Of a DNA stretch of 64,000 bases, positions 1 through 8,571 are shown in pieces (the stretch's first letter is position 1; every line of letters begins with the position of its first letter). The notes under the pieces were generated by a model. The model was not told the DNA's origin and did no database searches. It worked only from the letters and a program-made list of their open reading frames with translations. This DNA is from JAKAIY01 sp963809385. Its GTDB lineage: Bacteria; Chloroflexota; Ktedonobacteria; Ktedonobacterales; JADMIN01. The stretch spans positions 248,001-312,000 of the forward strand of contig CAWEJL010000004.1 in NCBI GenBank assembly GCA_963809385.1, in the 5' to 3' direction. The position numbers were made by a program, and so were the translations under genes.

Positions 1-699
1 GTCGGTCAGCTGGATCTCGCCGCCCGCGCCGGGCCGCGTCCGCTCCAGCGCGGGGAAGATACCCGGCGTCAGCACGTAGCGTCCGATGATGATCAGGTTC
101 GAGGGGGCCGTGTCGCGCGCTGGCTTTTCCACCAGGTCCGTCACGCGGCTCGTCCGCCCGTCCAGCCGCTCACCCAGCGCCACCACGCCATAGCGCGAGA
201 CTTCTTCGGGCGGCACACGCATCACCGCCAGCACACTGCCGCCGTAGCGCTCGTGCGCGCGGATCAGCTGCGCCAGGCATGGGTCGTCGCCATTATCCAC
301 CAAATCGTCACCGAGCAGCACACCAAATGGCTCGTCGCCGACCGCCGGGCGCGCGGTTAGCACGGCGTGGCCCAGGCCAAGCGCGCGCCGCTGCCGCACG
401 AAGGTGAGCGCCGCCATCTCCTCGGCGCGCTCTAACGCCGCGATCTTGTCGAGCGCGCCCTTGCGCCGCAGCGCCTCAACCAACTCTGGCGCCTCGTCAA
501 AGTGGTCCTCGATCGCGCGCTTCGTCCGGCTGGTCACAATCGTCACCTGCCGCGCGCCCGATGCCACCGCCTCCTCGACGATATACTGGATCGCCGGCTT
601 GTCGGCCAGCGGCAGCATCTCCTTCGGCACGACCTTCGTGGCGGGCAGCACGCGCGTACCGAGCCCCGCCGCTGGTATCACCGCCTTGCGAACGGTCAT
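1..699 (-). CDS. galU: UTP--glucose-1-phosphate uridylyltransferase, 3' end outside window
   Basis: This enzyme makes UDP-glucose from UTP and glucose-1-phosphate for cell-envelope polysaccharides, in the cytoplasm. The minus-strand frame opens with ATG at 699 and stays open to the window edge, so 233 codons are visible. The N-terminus reads MTVRKAVIPAAGLGTRVLPA, the nucleotide-binding signature of the family, followed by TKVVPKEMLPLADKPAIQY. Further on are GLGHAV, the stretch around LLGDDLVD, and VEKP, all in family order. The C-terminus lies outside the window. A dTDP-glucose pyrophosphorylase is less likely, because the KVVPKEMLP block and the LGHAV segment are GalU-like. Confidence 0.93.
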   Translation of the reverse strand, partial: MTVRKAVIPAAGLGTRVLPATKVVPKEMLPLADKPAIQYIVEEAVASGARQVTIVTSRTKRAIEDHFDEAPELVEALRRKGALDKIAALERAEEMAALTFVRQRRALGLGHAVLTARPAVGDEPFGVLLGDDLVDNGDDPCLAQLIRAHERYGGSVLAVMRVPPEEVSRYGVVALGERLDGRTSRVTDLVEKPARDTAPSNLIIIGRYVLTPGIFPALERTRPGAGGEIQLTD

Positions 700-1008
700 A
701 TTTCGCTCTATTTCTCCACTTGAGCCGCCGTTTCCCGCTCAGGGCCGCTCTGATAGTGTTCTGAGGCGAGACGTGCGCGACATGCGCGGGCCTCTATTCG
801 TTTAGTATATGCGGCGCTTGCGCGCCACCTTCGCGACGCGTATGGCCACCCGCGAACTCTCTGCGATAGTGTATCATGCGCGCGCTACACGAACCGGCGC
901 CCAGCGCTGGCGTCAGGCGGAATCAGGCGCGGACGTGATAGGGTAACAGTGGCACAAGGGTATGGATGAGCGCGCGCGGTGGCGCCGGAGAAGAAGGGAT
1001 GGCGCGAA
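700..1008. other. Divergent intergenic region
   Basis: This gap separates galU (minus) from the next gene (plus). A minus-strand TATACT lies at 809-804 and could be a -10 box for galU, but no good -35 box sits at the right distance. On the plus strand AGAAGGG at 992-998 is a plausible ribosome binding site for the ATG at 1009. I see no RNA gene or repeat. Confidence 0.4.
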
Positions 1009-1800
1009 ATGGCGATGAGTGACGCTCCCGAGCGCGCCGCGCTGGGGGGCAAAGGACGCTGGCTACAACTGGGTCTTCTCTCGGCGACAACGGTCGCGCC
1101 GCTGATCGCGCGCTGGCGCAGCCTGCGCGAGGATGATCGCGCGCAAGCCATGCGCGAGCGCGCTGAGGCCATGCGCGAGCGCGCCAGCGCCCGCTTCTCT
1201 AGCGCCGCCCAGGCCGCGCAGTCGTTCCAGCAGTCGCTCCAGCAGTCGCTCCATCGGGAAGACTTGCGCAACGGCCTGCGGCAGGCCGGTCAGGTGACGG
1301 CGGACGCTCGCGAGCGGCTGGCGCTGCTGGCGCCCAGCGCGGCCTCGGATGAAGCCAGCCGCCGCCGGGCTGTGCGCGCATCGCTCTGGCTGGCGGGCGT
1401 GAGCGCCGGGCTGATCGCCGCTGGCGCCATCACCTACATCGTCATCCGCAACCGCGCCCTGGCCCGCGCCGAGAATGATACGCTCGTCGAACTCTCCCTC
1501 GACCACCTCGCGGGCGGCCCGCCTACCGCGCCCGCGCCCAGCGAGCGCCCCATCACCGAGGCGCCGCCGTCGCGGGAGCCGGGCCTCGCGCCACCTCCCG
1601 CCTTCTCGGATGAGGACGGGGATGGCGCCGCCTGGGTGGGTGACATTTACACCCGCGCCTATACCTCGCTGGACGCGCTCGATGCGCTCGACGGCGCCGC
1701 CCTGCCCGACCACGACCGTCGCATCTACTTCGCCTCCGAGGAGCAGGCGCGCGCCGCCGGCTACCACCGCGCTGGCGAAGCCCCCGCCGAGCGCGAGTAG
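1009..1800 (+). CDS. Hypothetical single-pass membrane protein
   Basis: I do not recognise a named family. From the ATG at 1009 the product is 263 residues. The N-terminal half is rich in Arg, Ala, Glu and Gln with repeated RERAEAMRERA-type heptads, which suggests a helical or coiled region. One transmembrane helix follows (around LWLAGVSAGLIAAGAITYIV, residues about 133-152), then a Pro-rich acidic tail. The frame can extend to a GTG at 979, but AGAAGGG at 992-998 sits 10 bases before the ATG, so I prefer 1009. The gene ends 7 bp before the methyltransferase gene, so the two are probably co-transcribed. Architecture resembles the protein at 49729-50802 (low-complexity arm, one TM, Arg-rich helix), but I cannot claim homology. 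Confidence 0.6.
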   Translation: MAMSDAPERAALGGKGRWLQLGLLSATTVAPLIARWRSLREDDRAQAMRERAEAMRERASARFSSAAQAAQSFQQSLQQSLHREDLRNGLRQAGQVTADARERLALLAPSAASDEASRRRAVRASLWLAGVSAGLIAAGAITYIVIRNRALARAENDTLVELSLDHLAGGPPTAPAPSERPITEAPPSREPGLAPPPAFSDEDGDGAAWVGDIYTRAYTSLDALDALDGAALPDHDRRIYFASEEQARAAGYHRAGEAPAERE

Positions 1801-1807
1801 GCGCGCC

Positions 1808-2512
1808 ATGCCGGGAAAGCGCCGCCGCCACGGCGAGCCGCGCCTGCTGCCCGTCCGCGTCACGCAGCGCGACGACTGGGGGCGCGCGCTGGAGGTCGGC
1901 GGAGTCACCCAGTCCATCAGCGTTCCCGATGACGAGCCAGTGGCGGACGGCGAGCCACACCCCGGCCCGCGCGGCGGCTATTGGGGGCTCATGCTGCCGC
2001 CCGGCTGCCCGCGCCGCGCGCTGCTGCTCGGCCTCGGCGGCGGCACAGTCGCCACGCTGCTGGCGCGCCGCTGCCCCGATGTGGCCATCACCGGCGTCGA
2101 GCGCGACCCCGCCGTGATCGCCACCGCCCGCCAGGACTTCGGCCTGGACACGCTGCCCCACCTCACCATCGAACAGGCCGACGCCTTCGCCTGGATGGAC
2201 GCCCGCGCTGACGAGGCCGTCTTATCTGGCGTCGCGGAACCATTGGAACGCTTCGACTTGATCTGCGTGGACCTCTTCGAGGCCGGGCGGCTGACGATGG
2301 GAACGCTGACGACACGCTTCCTGCGCCAGGTGGCCGCGCTGCTCGCTCCCAAGGGCGTCGCCACGATCAACCTGATGGTGACAGGCCGCACCAACGAGCA
2401 GGTCCACCGCATCGAGCGCGTCTTCGCCGTCCAGCGCAGCCTCCGCGCGCGCGGCAACCTCATCCTGCACCTCACGCCGCTCAGCGGCGCGTCACAACCT
2501 CCTCACAGCTGA
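1808..2512 (+). CDS. Spermidine-synthase-like class I SAM methyltransferase
   Basis: The product is 234 residues with a Rossmann-type methyltransferase fold. The glycine-rich SAM loop reads LLLGLGGGTVATLLA, the acidic end of strand 2 is ITGVERDP, and RFDLICVDLFEAG matches the strand-4 region of spermidine-synthase-like proteins. The aminopropyltransferase catalytic motif is not obvious, so the substrate is unknown. The same frame is open upstream to 1475 but that part overlaps the preceding gene. ATG at 1808 follows the upstream stop by 7 bp and begins MPGKRRRHGE, so I chose it. Translational coupling to the preceding membrane protein is likely. Confidence 0.75.
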   Translation: MPGKRRRHGEPRLLPVRVTQRDDWGRALEVGGVTQSISVPDDEPVADGEPHPGPRGGYWGLMLPPGCPRRALLLGLGGGTVATLLARRCPDVAITGVERDPAVIATARQDFGLDTLPHLTIEQADAFAWMDARADEAVLSGVAEPLERFDLICVDLFEAGRLTMGTLTTRFLRQVAALLAPKGVATINLMVTGRTNEQVHRIERVFAVQRSLRARGNLILHLTPLSGASQPPHS

Positions 2513-2532
2513 CTCCCCACGCCGCGCGCCTC

Positions 2533-2563
2533 TTGACCGTCCCCCAGGTGGGCGCCGTATACT
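2533..2563 (+). promoter_or_regulatory. Predicted sigma-70 promoter of the copper operon
   Basis: TTGACC at 2533-2538 and TATACT at 2558-2563 are separated by 19 bp. The long spacer is typical of metal-regulated promoters. The palindrome at 2572-2588 begins 8 bp past the -10 box, so a bound repressor would cover the transcription start. Confidence 0.6.
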
Positions 2564-2571
2564 GTTCCCAG

Positions 2572-2588
2572 ACCCCCTCCCAGGGGGT
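2572..2588. promoter_or_regulatory. CsoR-type operator palindrome
   Basis: A perfect inverted repeat ACCCCCT-CCC-AGGGGGT lies between the -10 box and csoR. Known CsoR operators are G/C tracts of this type flanked by A/T (consensus near TACCCCCC...GGGGGGTA). Position and sequence both support copper-responsive autorepression. Confidence 0.7.
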
Positions 2589-2609
2589 ATGGGTAAAAGG
2601 AGACAAACG

Positions 2610-2876
2610 ATGCGCGCCGACAAGAAAGACGTCCTCAAAAGGATCAGTTATATCGAGGGCCATCTCGGCGGCATTCGCAAGATGGTCGAGGAAGACCAGT
2701 ATTGCGTAGACATCCTCCGGCAGACCTACGCCGTGCGCAAGGCGATCGAGAAGCTGGAGGCGATGATCCTCGAAGACCACCTGCACGGCTGTGTCCCCGA
2801 AGGCATTCGCGAGGGGCGCGAGGAGCAGGTCATCGAAGAGTTAGTGCAACTCTATAATCTCGCGGGCAACCGCTAG
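2610..2876 (+). CDS. csoR: Copper-sensing transcriptional repressor, CsoR family
   Basis: CsoR proteins are all-helical DNA-binding repressors that release their operator when they bind Cu(I). The 88-residue product carries the copper ligand set C32, H57 and C61, with exactly the family spacing (25 and 4). The start is set by AAAGGAG just upstream of ATG 2610; the frame could extend to 2589, but that would put the ribosome site inside the gene. It is first in an operon with copA (60 bp downstream) and copZ, behind a promoter and palindrome that should make the operon self-regulated. The Cys-His-Cys set favours copper over the nickel or sulfide sensors of the same fold. Confidence 0.92.
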   Translation: MRADKKDVLKRISYIEGHLGGIRKMVEEDQYCVDILRQTYAVRKAIEKLEAMILEDHLHGCVPEGIREGREEQVIEELVQLYNLAGNR

Positions 2877-2936
2877 CGACCATTCCATACCCGGCGCGAT
2901 TGCGGCCGGGATGTCAGACGGGAAGAAGCGCCAATC

Positions 2937-5642
2937 ATGGCCGATACAATCAAGACCGTTGAGAAAGACAGCCAGGCGCCCGAAGCGGGGCGCGAAGCGC
3001 ACGCCACGCCAGCCAGCGCGCCGGTCAGTCTGTCCATCGAGGGCATGACCTGCGCCTCGTGCGCGCTGCGCATCGAGAAAGGGCTGAAAAAGCTGCCCGG
3101 CGTAACAGCGGCCAACGTCAATCTGGCCACCGAGCAGGCCACCGTCACCTACGACCCCAACCTGGTCGCGCTGGACGATCTGCTCAAAAAAGTGAGCGAT
3201 GTGGGCTACAGCGCCTCCCCGCTGACGTCCACACCCGCACCCGCGCCCGTCTCGCCCGCCCCGGCGGCGGCGGAGGTGGCCCCAACCGAGCGCGGCGTCG
3301 AACTGAACATCACCGGCATGACCTGCGCCTCGTGCGTGCGCCGGGTCGAGCGCGCACTAAGCCGCACGCCTGGCGTCAGCGAGGCCAACGTCAACCTGGC
3401 CACCGAGCGCGCCACGGTCACATTCCAGCCCGGCGAGACGCGGTTGGAGGACCTGATCGCGGCGGTCGAGAAGGCCGGCTATGGCGCGGAAGAGATAGTC
3501 AGCGCCCCGGCGCCCGCCGTCGCCAGCGTCGCGGCGGAAGCCCCAGCGCCCGCGCCGATGACCTCCGCCACCGAACAGCTCGCCGAGCGCCGCCGCCTGG
3601 ACCTGCGCCGCCGCCGCGACAAGCTGATCGTCGGTGTCGCGCTGACTATTCCCGTCACGATCCTCTCGATGTTCTTCATGAACGCCTTCCCTGGCGAGAA
3701 CGTCTTGCTGCTGCTGCTGACCGCGCCGGTCTGGGCCTGGGTCGGCTGGGATTTCCACAAGACCTCGCTGCGGGTCATCTCACACTTCGGCGCCAACATG
3801 GACGTGCTGGTGAGCCTCGGCTCGACCGCCGCCTTCCTGATGAGCGTCGTCGCCACCTTCTGGCCTTCAGTCGTTGGCCACACGACGTTCTATGACACCA
3901 CCGCGCTGATCGTGACGCTGATCTATCTGGGCAAATACCTGGAGGCCCGCGCCAAGGGCCAGACCAGCGAGGCCATCCAGAAGCTGATCGGCCTGCGCGC
4001 CACCGTCGCCCACGTTCTCCGCGACGGGCGCGAGGTGGACATCCCCGCCGAGCAGGTGCGCCCCGGCGATGTGCTGGCCGTGCGCCCCGGCGAGAAGATC
4101 CCGACCGACGGCGTCGCGCTCTCCGGCTCGTCCACCGTGGACGAGTCCATGATGACCGGCGAGAGCATCCCGGTCGAGAAAGGCGCGGGCGATGAACTGA
4201 TTGGCGCGACGATCAACCAGACCGGCGCGCTGCGGATGCGCGCGACCCGCGTCGGCGCCGAGACCACCCTGGCGGGCATCATCCGCCTGGTGGAGCAGGC
4301 CCAGGGCTCCAAAGCGCCCATCCAGCGGCTGGCCGACACCGTCGCCGGAATCTTCGTCCCCGCCGTGCTGGTCACGTCGCTGCTGACCTTCATCGGCTGG
4401 ACTGTGGCGGGCTACGTCTTCGGCTTCACGCCGGAGGCCCCGATGGGCGGCATGGCGACCAGCCCGTGGATCGTCGCGCTGGTGGCGGGAATCGCTGTGC
4501 TGGTGGTCGCCTGCCCCTGCGCGCTGGGCCTGGCGACGCCGACGGCGATCATGGTCGGCACTGGCCAGGGCGCCGAGAACGGCGTGCTCATCAAGAACGG
4601 CGAGAGCCTGGAGCGGCTGGAGAAGGTCACCGATCTCGTGCTGGACAAGACCGGCACGATTACACGCGGCAAGCCGGAGCTGACGTCAACGCTGCTGGCG
4701 GATTCCGCGACGGCGCTCGGCCTGGATGAGGCCGGGCTGCTGAGGCTGGCGGCCAGCGCCGAGTCCTCCTCCGAGCATCCGCTGGCGCGGGCGATTGTCG
4801 AGGCCGCCCAGCGGCGCGGGCTGGCGCTGGAGCCGCGCGTGGAGAGCTTCGCGGCCATCCCCGGCGGTGGCGTCCAGGCGACCGTCGCGGGCCGCGTGGT
4901 CGTCATCGGCTCCCGCAAGCTCTTGCGCGAGCGCGGCGTGGACGCGGAGGCCATCGCGGCCTTCGAGCCGCGCGTCGAGGCGCTGGAGTCCGCTGGCAAG
5001 ACAGTCATGCTGCTGGCGGTAGATGGAACGCTGGCGGGCGCGCTGGCGGTGGCCGACACCGTCAAGTTCGGCTCGCGCGAGGCCATCGCCCGCTTGAGTG
5101 AATCCGGCGTCGCCGTCTGGATGATCACCGGCGACAACCGCCGCACGGCTAACGGCATCGCGGCGGAGGTCGGCATCGCGCCAGAGCGTGTGCTGGCCGA
5201 GGCGCTGCCCGGCGAGAAGGCCGAGCAGGTGGCGAAGCTGCGCGGCGCGGGCCGCGTGGTCGCCTTCGCCGGCGACGGCGTCAACGACGCCCCCGCGCTG
5301 GCCCAGGCCGACATCGGCATCGCGATGGGCGCCGGAGCGGATGTGGCGATGGAGGCCGCCAGCGTCACCCTGGTCAAGGGCAACCTGCGCAGCATCGTCG
5401 CGGCGCTCGATCTCTCGCGCGCGACGATGCGCGTCATCCGCCAGAACCTGTTCTGGGCCTTCGCTTACAACGTCATCCTGATCCCGATCGCCATCGCCTC
5501 GCCCGCCATCCCGTGGCTGCGCGAGACGGCGCCGATCTTCGCGGCGGCGGCGATGGCGCTCTCGTCCGTCACCGTCGTCAGCAACTCGCTGCGCCTGCGC
5601 CGCTTCACCGCCCAGCGCGAGCGGGCGGCCACACCGGCCTAG
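2937..5642 (+). CDS. copA: Copper-exporting P1B-type ATPase
   Basis: A 901-residue inner-membrane pump that uses ATP to export Cu(I). Two N-terminal heavy-metal-associated domains each carry GMTCASC (residues 36-42 and 127-133), joined by Ala/Pro-rich linkers. The membrane CPC motif is C526-P-C528, the phosphorylation site is the DKTGT at D570, the hinge is GDGVND from residue 779, and SSEHPLA gives the P1B-specific HP dipeptide. Length is at the upper end for CopA because of the two metal domains and linkers. It sits between csoR and copZ, a classic copper-detoxification layout. CPC with GMTCASC argues for Cu(I) or Ag(I) rather than Zn or Cd. Confidence 0.96.
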   Translation: MADTIKTVEKDSQAPEAGREAHATPASAPVSLSIEGMTCASCALRIEKGLKKLPGVTAANVNLATEQATVTYDPNLVALDDLLKKVSDVGYSASPLTSTPAPAPVSPAPAAAEVAPTERGVELNITGMTCASCVRRVERALSRTPGVSEANVNLATERATVTFQPGETRLEDLIAAVEKAGYGAEEIVSAPAPAVASVAAEAPAPAPMTSATEQLAERRRLDLRRRRDKLIVGVALTIPVTILSMFFMNAFPGENVLLLLLTAPVWAWVGWDFHKTSLRVISHFGANMDVLVSLGSTAAFLMSVVATFWPSVVGHTTFYDTTALIVTLIYLGKYLEARAKGQTSEAIQKLIGLRATVAHVLRDGREVDIPAEQVRPGDVLAVRPGEKIPTDGVALSGSSTVDESMMTGESIPVEKGAGDELIGATINQTGALRMRATRVGAETTLAGIIRLVEQAQGSKAPIQRLADTVAGIFVPAVLVTSLLTFIGWTVAGYVFGFTPEAPMGGMATSPWIVALVAGIAVLVVACPCALGLATPTAIMVGTGQGAENGVLIKNGESLERLEKVTDLVLDKTGTITRGKPELTSTLLADSATALGLDEAGLLRLAASAESSSEHPLARAIVEAAQRRGLALEPRVESFAAIPGGGVQATVAGRVVVIGSRKLLRERGVDAEAIAAFEPRVEALESAGKTVMLLAVDGTLAGALAVADTVKFGSREAIARLSESGVAVWMITGDNRRTANGIAAEVGIAPERVLAEALPGEKAEQVAKLRGAGRVVAFAGDGVNDAPALAQADIGIAMGAGADVAMEAASVTLVKGNLRSIVAALDLSRATMRVIRQNLFWAFAYNVILIPIAIASPAIPWLRETAPIFAAAAMALSSVTVVSNSLRLRRFTAQRERAATPA

Positions 5643-5760
5643 CGCGGCGTACCGTTGGGGCTGTGAGCGCGGCGCTCACGCCCTCAGATCAATCAACCGT
5701 TCTTACACCACACCTGCCGCCCCTAACCGGCGGCGCATATCGCGGAGGAGCTACCTCACC

Positions 5761-5976
5761 ATGGCGATGATTGAAACCACCCTGTCCGTACCCGATGTCA
5801 GCTGCGCGCACTGCGTCAAGACCATCAACGGCGCGCTCGGCGAGGTCACGGGCGTCAGCGATGTCAACGTCAGCATCCCTGACAAAACTGTCCACCTGGC
5901 CTACGACCCAACCAAGGTCAGCATGGACAAGATCGAGGAAGTCCTCGACGAGGCCGGCTACACCGTCGCCAAGTAG
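5761..5976 (+). CDS. copZ: Copper chaperone, heavy-metal-associated domain
   Basis: A 71-residue single HMA domain with the metal-binding motif CAHC (C15, C18) in the first loop, and the expected beta-alpha-beta pattern. Such chaperones hand Cu(I) to the N-terminal domains of CopA and can deliver it to CsoR. GGAGGAG precedes the ATG with good spacing. The gene follows copA by 118 bp and is followed by a strong hairpin, so it closes the operon. The His in place of the more common Ser/Gly between the cysteines is seen in bacterial CopZ proteins. Confidence 0.92.
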   Translation: MAMIETTLSVPDVSCAHCVKTINGALGEVTGVSDVNVSIPDKTVHLAYDPTKVSMDKIEEVLDEAGYTVAK

Positions 5977-5996
5977 GCGCGGCGACCCAACCAGTG

Positions 5997-6027
5997 GGGC
6001 GGCGAGAGCGGTTGTCTCTCGCCGCCC
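5997..6027 (+). terminator. Rho-independent terminator of the copper operon
   Basis: A 12-bp perfect stem GGGCGGCGAGAG / CTCTCGCCGCCC with a 7-nt loop, followed by TATTCTTGT, lies 20 bp after copZ. Confidence 0.8.
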
Positions 6028-6066
6028 TATTCTTGTATCATGCAGGCCAGTAAGGAGCGGCTTGCT

Positions 6067-6420
6067 ATGGGCACAGATATTTACGGCTGGGTCGAGGTAC
6101 AACATACCTACGACGGATACACCGAATGGCGGGCGTGATCCAGCTATATCCTCGAATTGTTCGGCGCAATTATGGTATGTTCGCCGCCTGTTCGGGGTGT
6201 GAATAACGACGGGCTCAGGCCCGGTGCGCGACGTGGTCTGCCTGATGTGGTCAGATGAAACACATTCTACTGTGCTCATTGACACTGTCACGCCAAATCG
6301 CTACCTGGGTCCTCTGGAGTGCAGCTGGAGCGCTTCGACTGGAGCATACGCGGAGAGGAAACAGTGTCGAGGGGCTGGCTTCCAGAAGCGGAGTGGGCCG
6401 TGTGCGTGCGGATCCCGCCT
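6067..6420 (+). pseudogene. Decayed remnant of a small MGTDIYGWVEV-type gene
   Basis: A start with leader GGAGCGG opens a frame reading MGTDIYGWVEVQHTYDGYTE and stops after 23 codons. Further fragments appear in order but in different frames: RNYGMF (6165 on), LFGV (6188 on), RGLPDVV (6232 on) and ETHSTVLI soon after. From memory, a family of small proteins in actinomycetes and Chloroflexota starts MGTDIYGWVEV and later carries RNYDMFGxLFGV and RGLP blocks, so this looks like one such gene broken by several indels. Another coding-like stretch (LERFDWSIRGEETVSRGW) begins near 6323. The rest of the gap up to 6677 holds nothing I can name. Confidence 0.45.
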
Positions 6421-6677
6421 ATGAGATCATCGAAGAACAGCCCGCATTAATCAGACGCCGGCGCAAAGATGAACCCGACAGAGTGATCGAGACATTGACG
6501 ATTCAGGACTTCAGGCAGTCAAGATCGCAACGCGACGGGGACGTTACATCTGTCGGGAGACGCGTTGGAAGGCTCGAGTGAACTAGTCAGAGGGGCTGGA
6601 AAACGCTGGTTGTCTGATGGTTCTGCCCTTGCTCGCCAAGCGGTTCGGCTCATCATCCGTGCGCCTCGTCGCGTGGT

Positions 6678-7922
6678 TCATCTAGCGGCGCCAGTATTCC
6701 ACCGTGGCAGCCATGCGGGCAGCGCGAGGAGAGCGGCGGAGGCCAGCAGGACGGGGAACAGCGCCAGCGCGGGCAGGTGGAACGCATCCCACAGCGCGCC
6801 GCCGATGAACGGGCCGACGAACGCGGCGGTATAGCTGACCGTCAGGCTGGAGCCGGTCAGCCGCGCCACGCTCCCGTCATGCCCGTAGAGCGCGGGCAGC
6901 GCGATGGACAGCGTGAAGACCCCCGCCGACGAGGCGCCCATCATCGCGCCCCACAGCGGCTGCAGCGTCGCCGGGGTCCACAGCCAGCCCATGACCGCCA
7001 CCAATGCCACCACCCCTGCCACGACAAACGGCCAGCGCCGCCCCGCTAACCGGCCCGCTATCGGCGTCATGCCAATCGTGACCGGAAGCTGCGCGACATT
7101 GATCGCGAAGAGCGCCACCGGCGTCATCGCCTCCGCGCCGATCGCCTGATTGTACGGCGCGATCCAGTTGTTCATGCCGAAATAGATCAGGCTGCCAGCG
7201 CCCATCACCCCGCCGATCACCCACGGGCTGACACTGGGCCGCGCCCCGCCCGCGTGAACGCCGGAACCGGCGCCAGCTTGTCGCGCCTCAGACTGCGCGC
7301 CGTCCAGCGCGACCCGCGTCGTGGGGTCAGGCGGAGCCAGCCACAGCCAGAGCGCCAGCGTCAGCGTGGCGGGGACCGCCCACACCAGCAGCGCGGCGGG
7401 CCATGCGTTCGGCCCGAACCACGCGCGCATCAGCGGCACGGTCAATGAGGCGGCGATGGTCTCGCCCAGCGTCAGCCCAACGGTAAAAATCGCCGAGACG
7501 AAGCCGATGCGGTCGGGGAACCATTGCCGCGCCAGCATCGGGATCGAGGTCTGCGCGAGCGCGACCCCGGCGGAGGCGCCAATGGTGAACAGGTAGAGGG
7601 TGAATGCGGCGGGAAACAGGCCGCGCGCCACGGTGGCGACCACCATTATCGCCATTCCCCAGCCAACGGCGGCCCGCCCGCCGATACGCCCGCCGATACG
7701 CCCCGCTGGCCACGCGCCCAGTCCCATCACCAGCGTTGGCAGCGCCGAGAGCAGCCCCGTCGCGGTGTAACTGAGCCCCAGGTCGGCCTGTATCTGCGCC
7801 AGCAGCGGCGGCACGGAGAGCAGCGTCGTGCGCAGGTTGATCCCCACCAGCAGTACCAGCGTAAAGACGATCAGCGCGCCACCCGCGCCCACTCGCCCCG
7901 CGACCGTCTTTCCGCTCGCCAC
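6678..7922 (-). CDS. Major facilitator transporter, CynX/NimT-like
   Basis: A 414-residue inner-membrane protein with about 12 hydrophobic segments and a central hydrophilic loop near residue 215. The N-terminal block (VGINLRTTLLSVPPLLAQIQ, then LLSALPTLVMGLGA) is characteristic of the CynX/NimT branch of the major facilitator superfamily. Some members carry cyanate or 2-nitroimidazole, but most have unknown substrates. The start is GTG with only a weak upstream GAAGTGA. No cyanase or other substrate-defining gene lies nearby, so I leave the substrate open. It is transcribed away from the small gene at 8209. Confidence 0.82.
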   Translation of the reverse strand: MASGKTVAGRVGAGGALIVFTLVLLVGINLRTTLLSVPPLLAQIQADLGLSYTATGLLSALPTLVMGLGAWPAGRIGGRIGGRAAVGWGMAIMVVATVARGLFPAAFTLYLFTIGASAGVALAQTSIPMLARQWFPDRIGFVSAIFTVGLTLGETIAASLTVPLMRAWFGPNAWPAALLVWAVPATLTLALWLWLAPPDPTTRVALDGAQSEARQAGAGSGVHAGGARPSVSPWVIGGVMGAGSLIYFGMNNWIAPYNQAIGAEAMTPVALFAINVAQLPVTIGMTPIAGRLAGRRWPFVVAGVVALVAVMGWLWTPATLQPLWGAMMGASSAGVFTLSIALPALYGHDGSVARLTGSSLTVSYTAAFVGPFIGGALWDAFHLPALALFPVLLASAALLALPAWLPRWNTGAAR

Positions 7923-8098
7923 TCACTTCTCACTTCTCAAACTGGGCTGCTGGCCGTCCGCGCGCCATCTCCGCGAGCGCGCGCCCCACGCATGATACGA
8001 CACCGCGCCGCTCGCTTCCCCACCTCATAGGCTCCTCATACACGTCTCACAGGCGCCTCACAACCCTTGCGCGCCAAGCTCAGCGGTTATTGCGCGTC

Positions 8099-8127
8099 TT
8101 GAATAACAAGGCTGGTTATGCTACTGT
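8099..8127 (+). promoter_or_regulatory. Predicted sigma-70 promoter
   Basis: TTGAAT (8099-8104) and TACTGT (8122-8127) are separated by 17 bp, about 80 bp before the small gene at 8209. Confidence 0.55.
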
Positions 8128-8208
8128 CTCCTATTGAGGGCGAAGAGACGCCCAGGCTTAGGCCCCGCCGTGTTAACCGCGCATGTGTGGGGTAGGAGAG
8201 AGCGGTAG

Positions 8209-8496
8209 ATGATGACAACGACTACGTACGCGCGTATCCTTGGCGCCGTCGGCCAGGCGCTTGATCTCGCGGGGGCCCGCAGCTTCGCCGTGCGCGAGAG
8301 CGATACGGGGCTGCTGCTGGAGTTGGTGGATGCGCGAGGCGAGCGTATCACCCAGGACCTCTCGCTGGCCGATCTGGTAGACCTTGTGAACTGGGCGGAG
8401 CGTGCCAGCGCCACCCCAGAGCCCACAATTGAGCGCCGCGACGAGGGCATTCTCCACCGCCTGCTGGAGCGGCGCGAGCTCGCTGGCGTGCGCTAG
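8209..8496 (+). CDS. Hypothetical 95-residue protein
   Basis: I do not recognise this family. The product is a small soluble acidic protein with no signal or membrane segment. It begins MMTTTTYARILGAVGQALD and has a predicted beta-beta segment (SFAVRESDTGLLLELVDARG) followed by helices. TAGGAGA precedes the start at 8209; the next codon is also ATG and could be used. A good promoter lies at 8099-8127 and a shared hairpin at 8519-8556 ends it, so it is probably a monocistronic expressed gene. Confidence 0.6.
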   Translation: MMTTTTYARILGAVGQALDLAGARSFAVRESDTGLLLELVDARGERITQDLSLADLVDLVNWAERASATPEPTIERRDEGILHRLLERRELAGVR

Positions 8497-8518
8497 ACGC
8501 GCTCTCCGCTTCTTTCTT

Positions 8519-8556
8519 GACGCCACCCATCCCGACCTATCGGGGCGGGTGGCGTC
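8519..8556. terminator. Bidirectional hairpin between convergent genes
   Basis: Outer arms GACGCCACCC (8519-8528) and GGGTGGCGTC (8547-8556) pair perfectly. Inside them CCCGA/TCGGG forms a second stem. The hairpin lies between the 3' ends of the small gene and the kinase gene. Confidence 0.7.
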
Positions 8557-8571
8557 AGTCTGTGCGGGCGC

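Noticed and set aside
6678..7922. Cyanate transporter assignment (cynX)
   Set aside because: Family resemblance is real but no cyanase or carbonic anhydrase gene is nearby, so no substrate is claimed.
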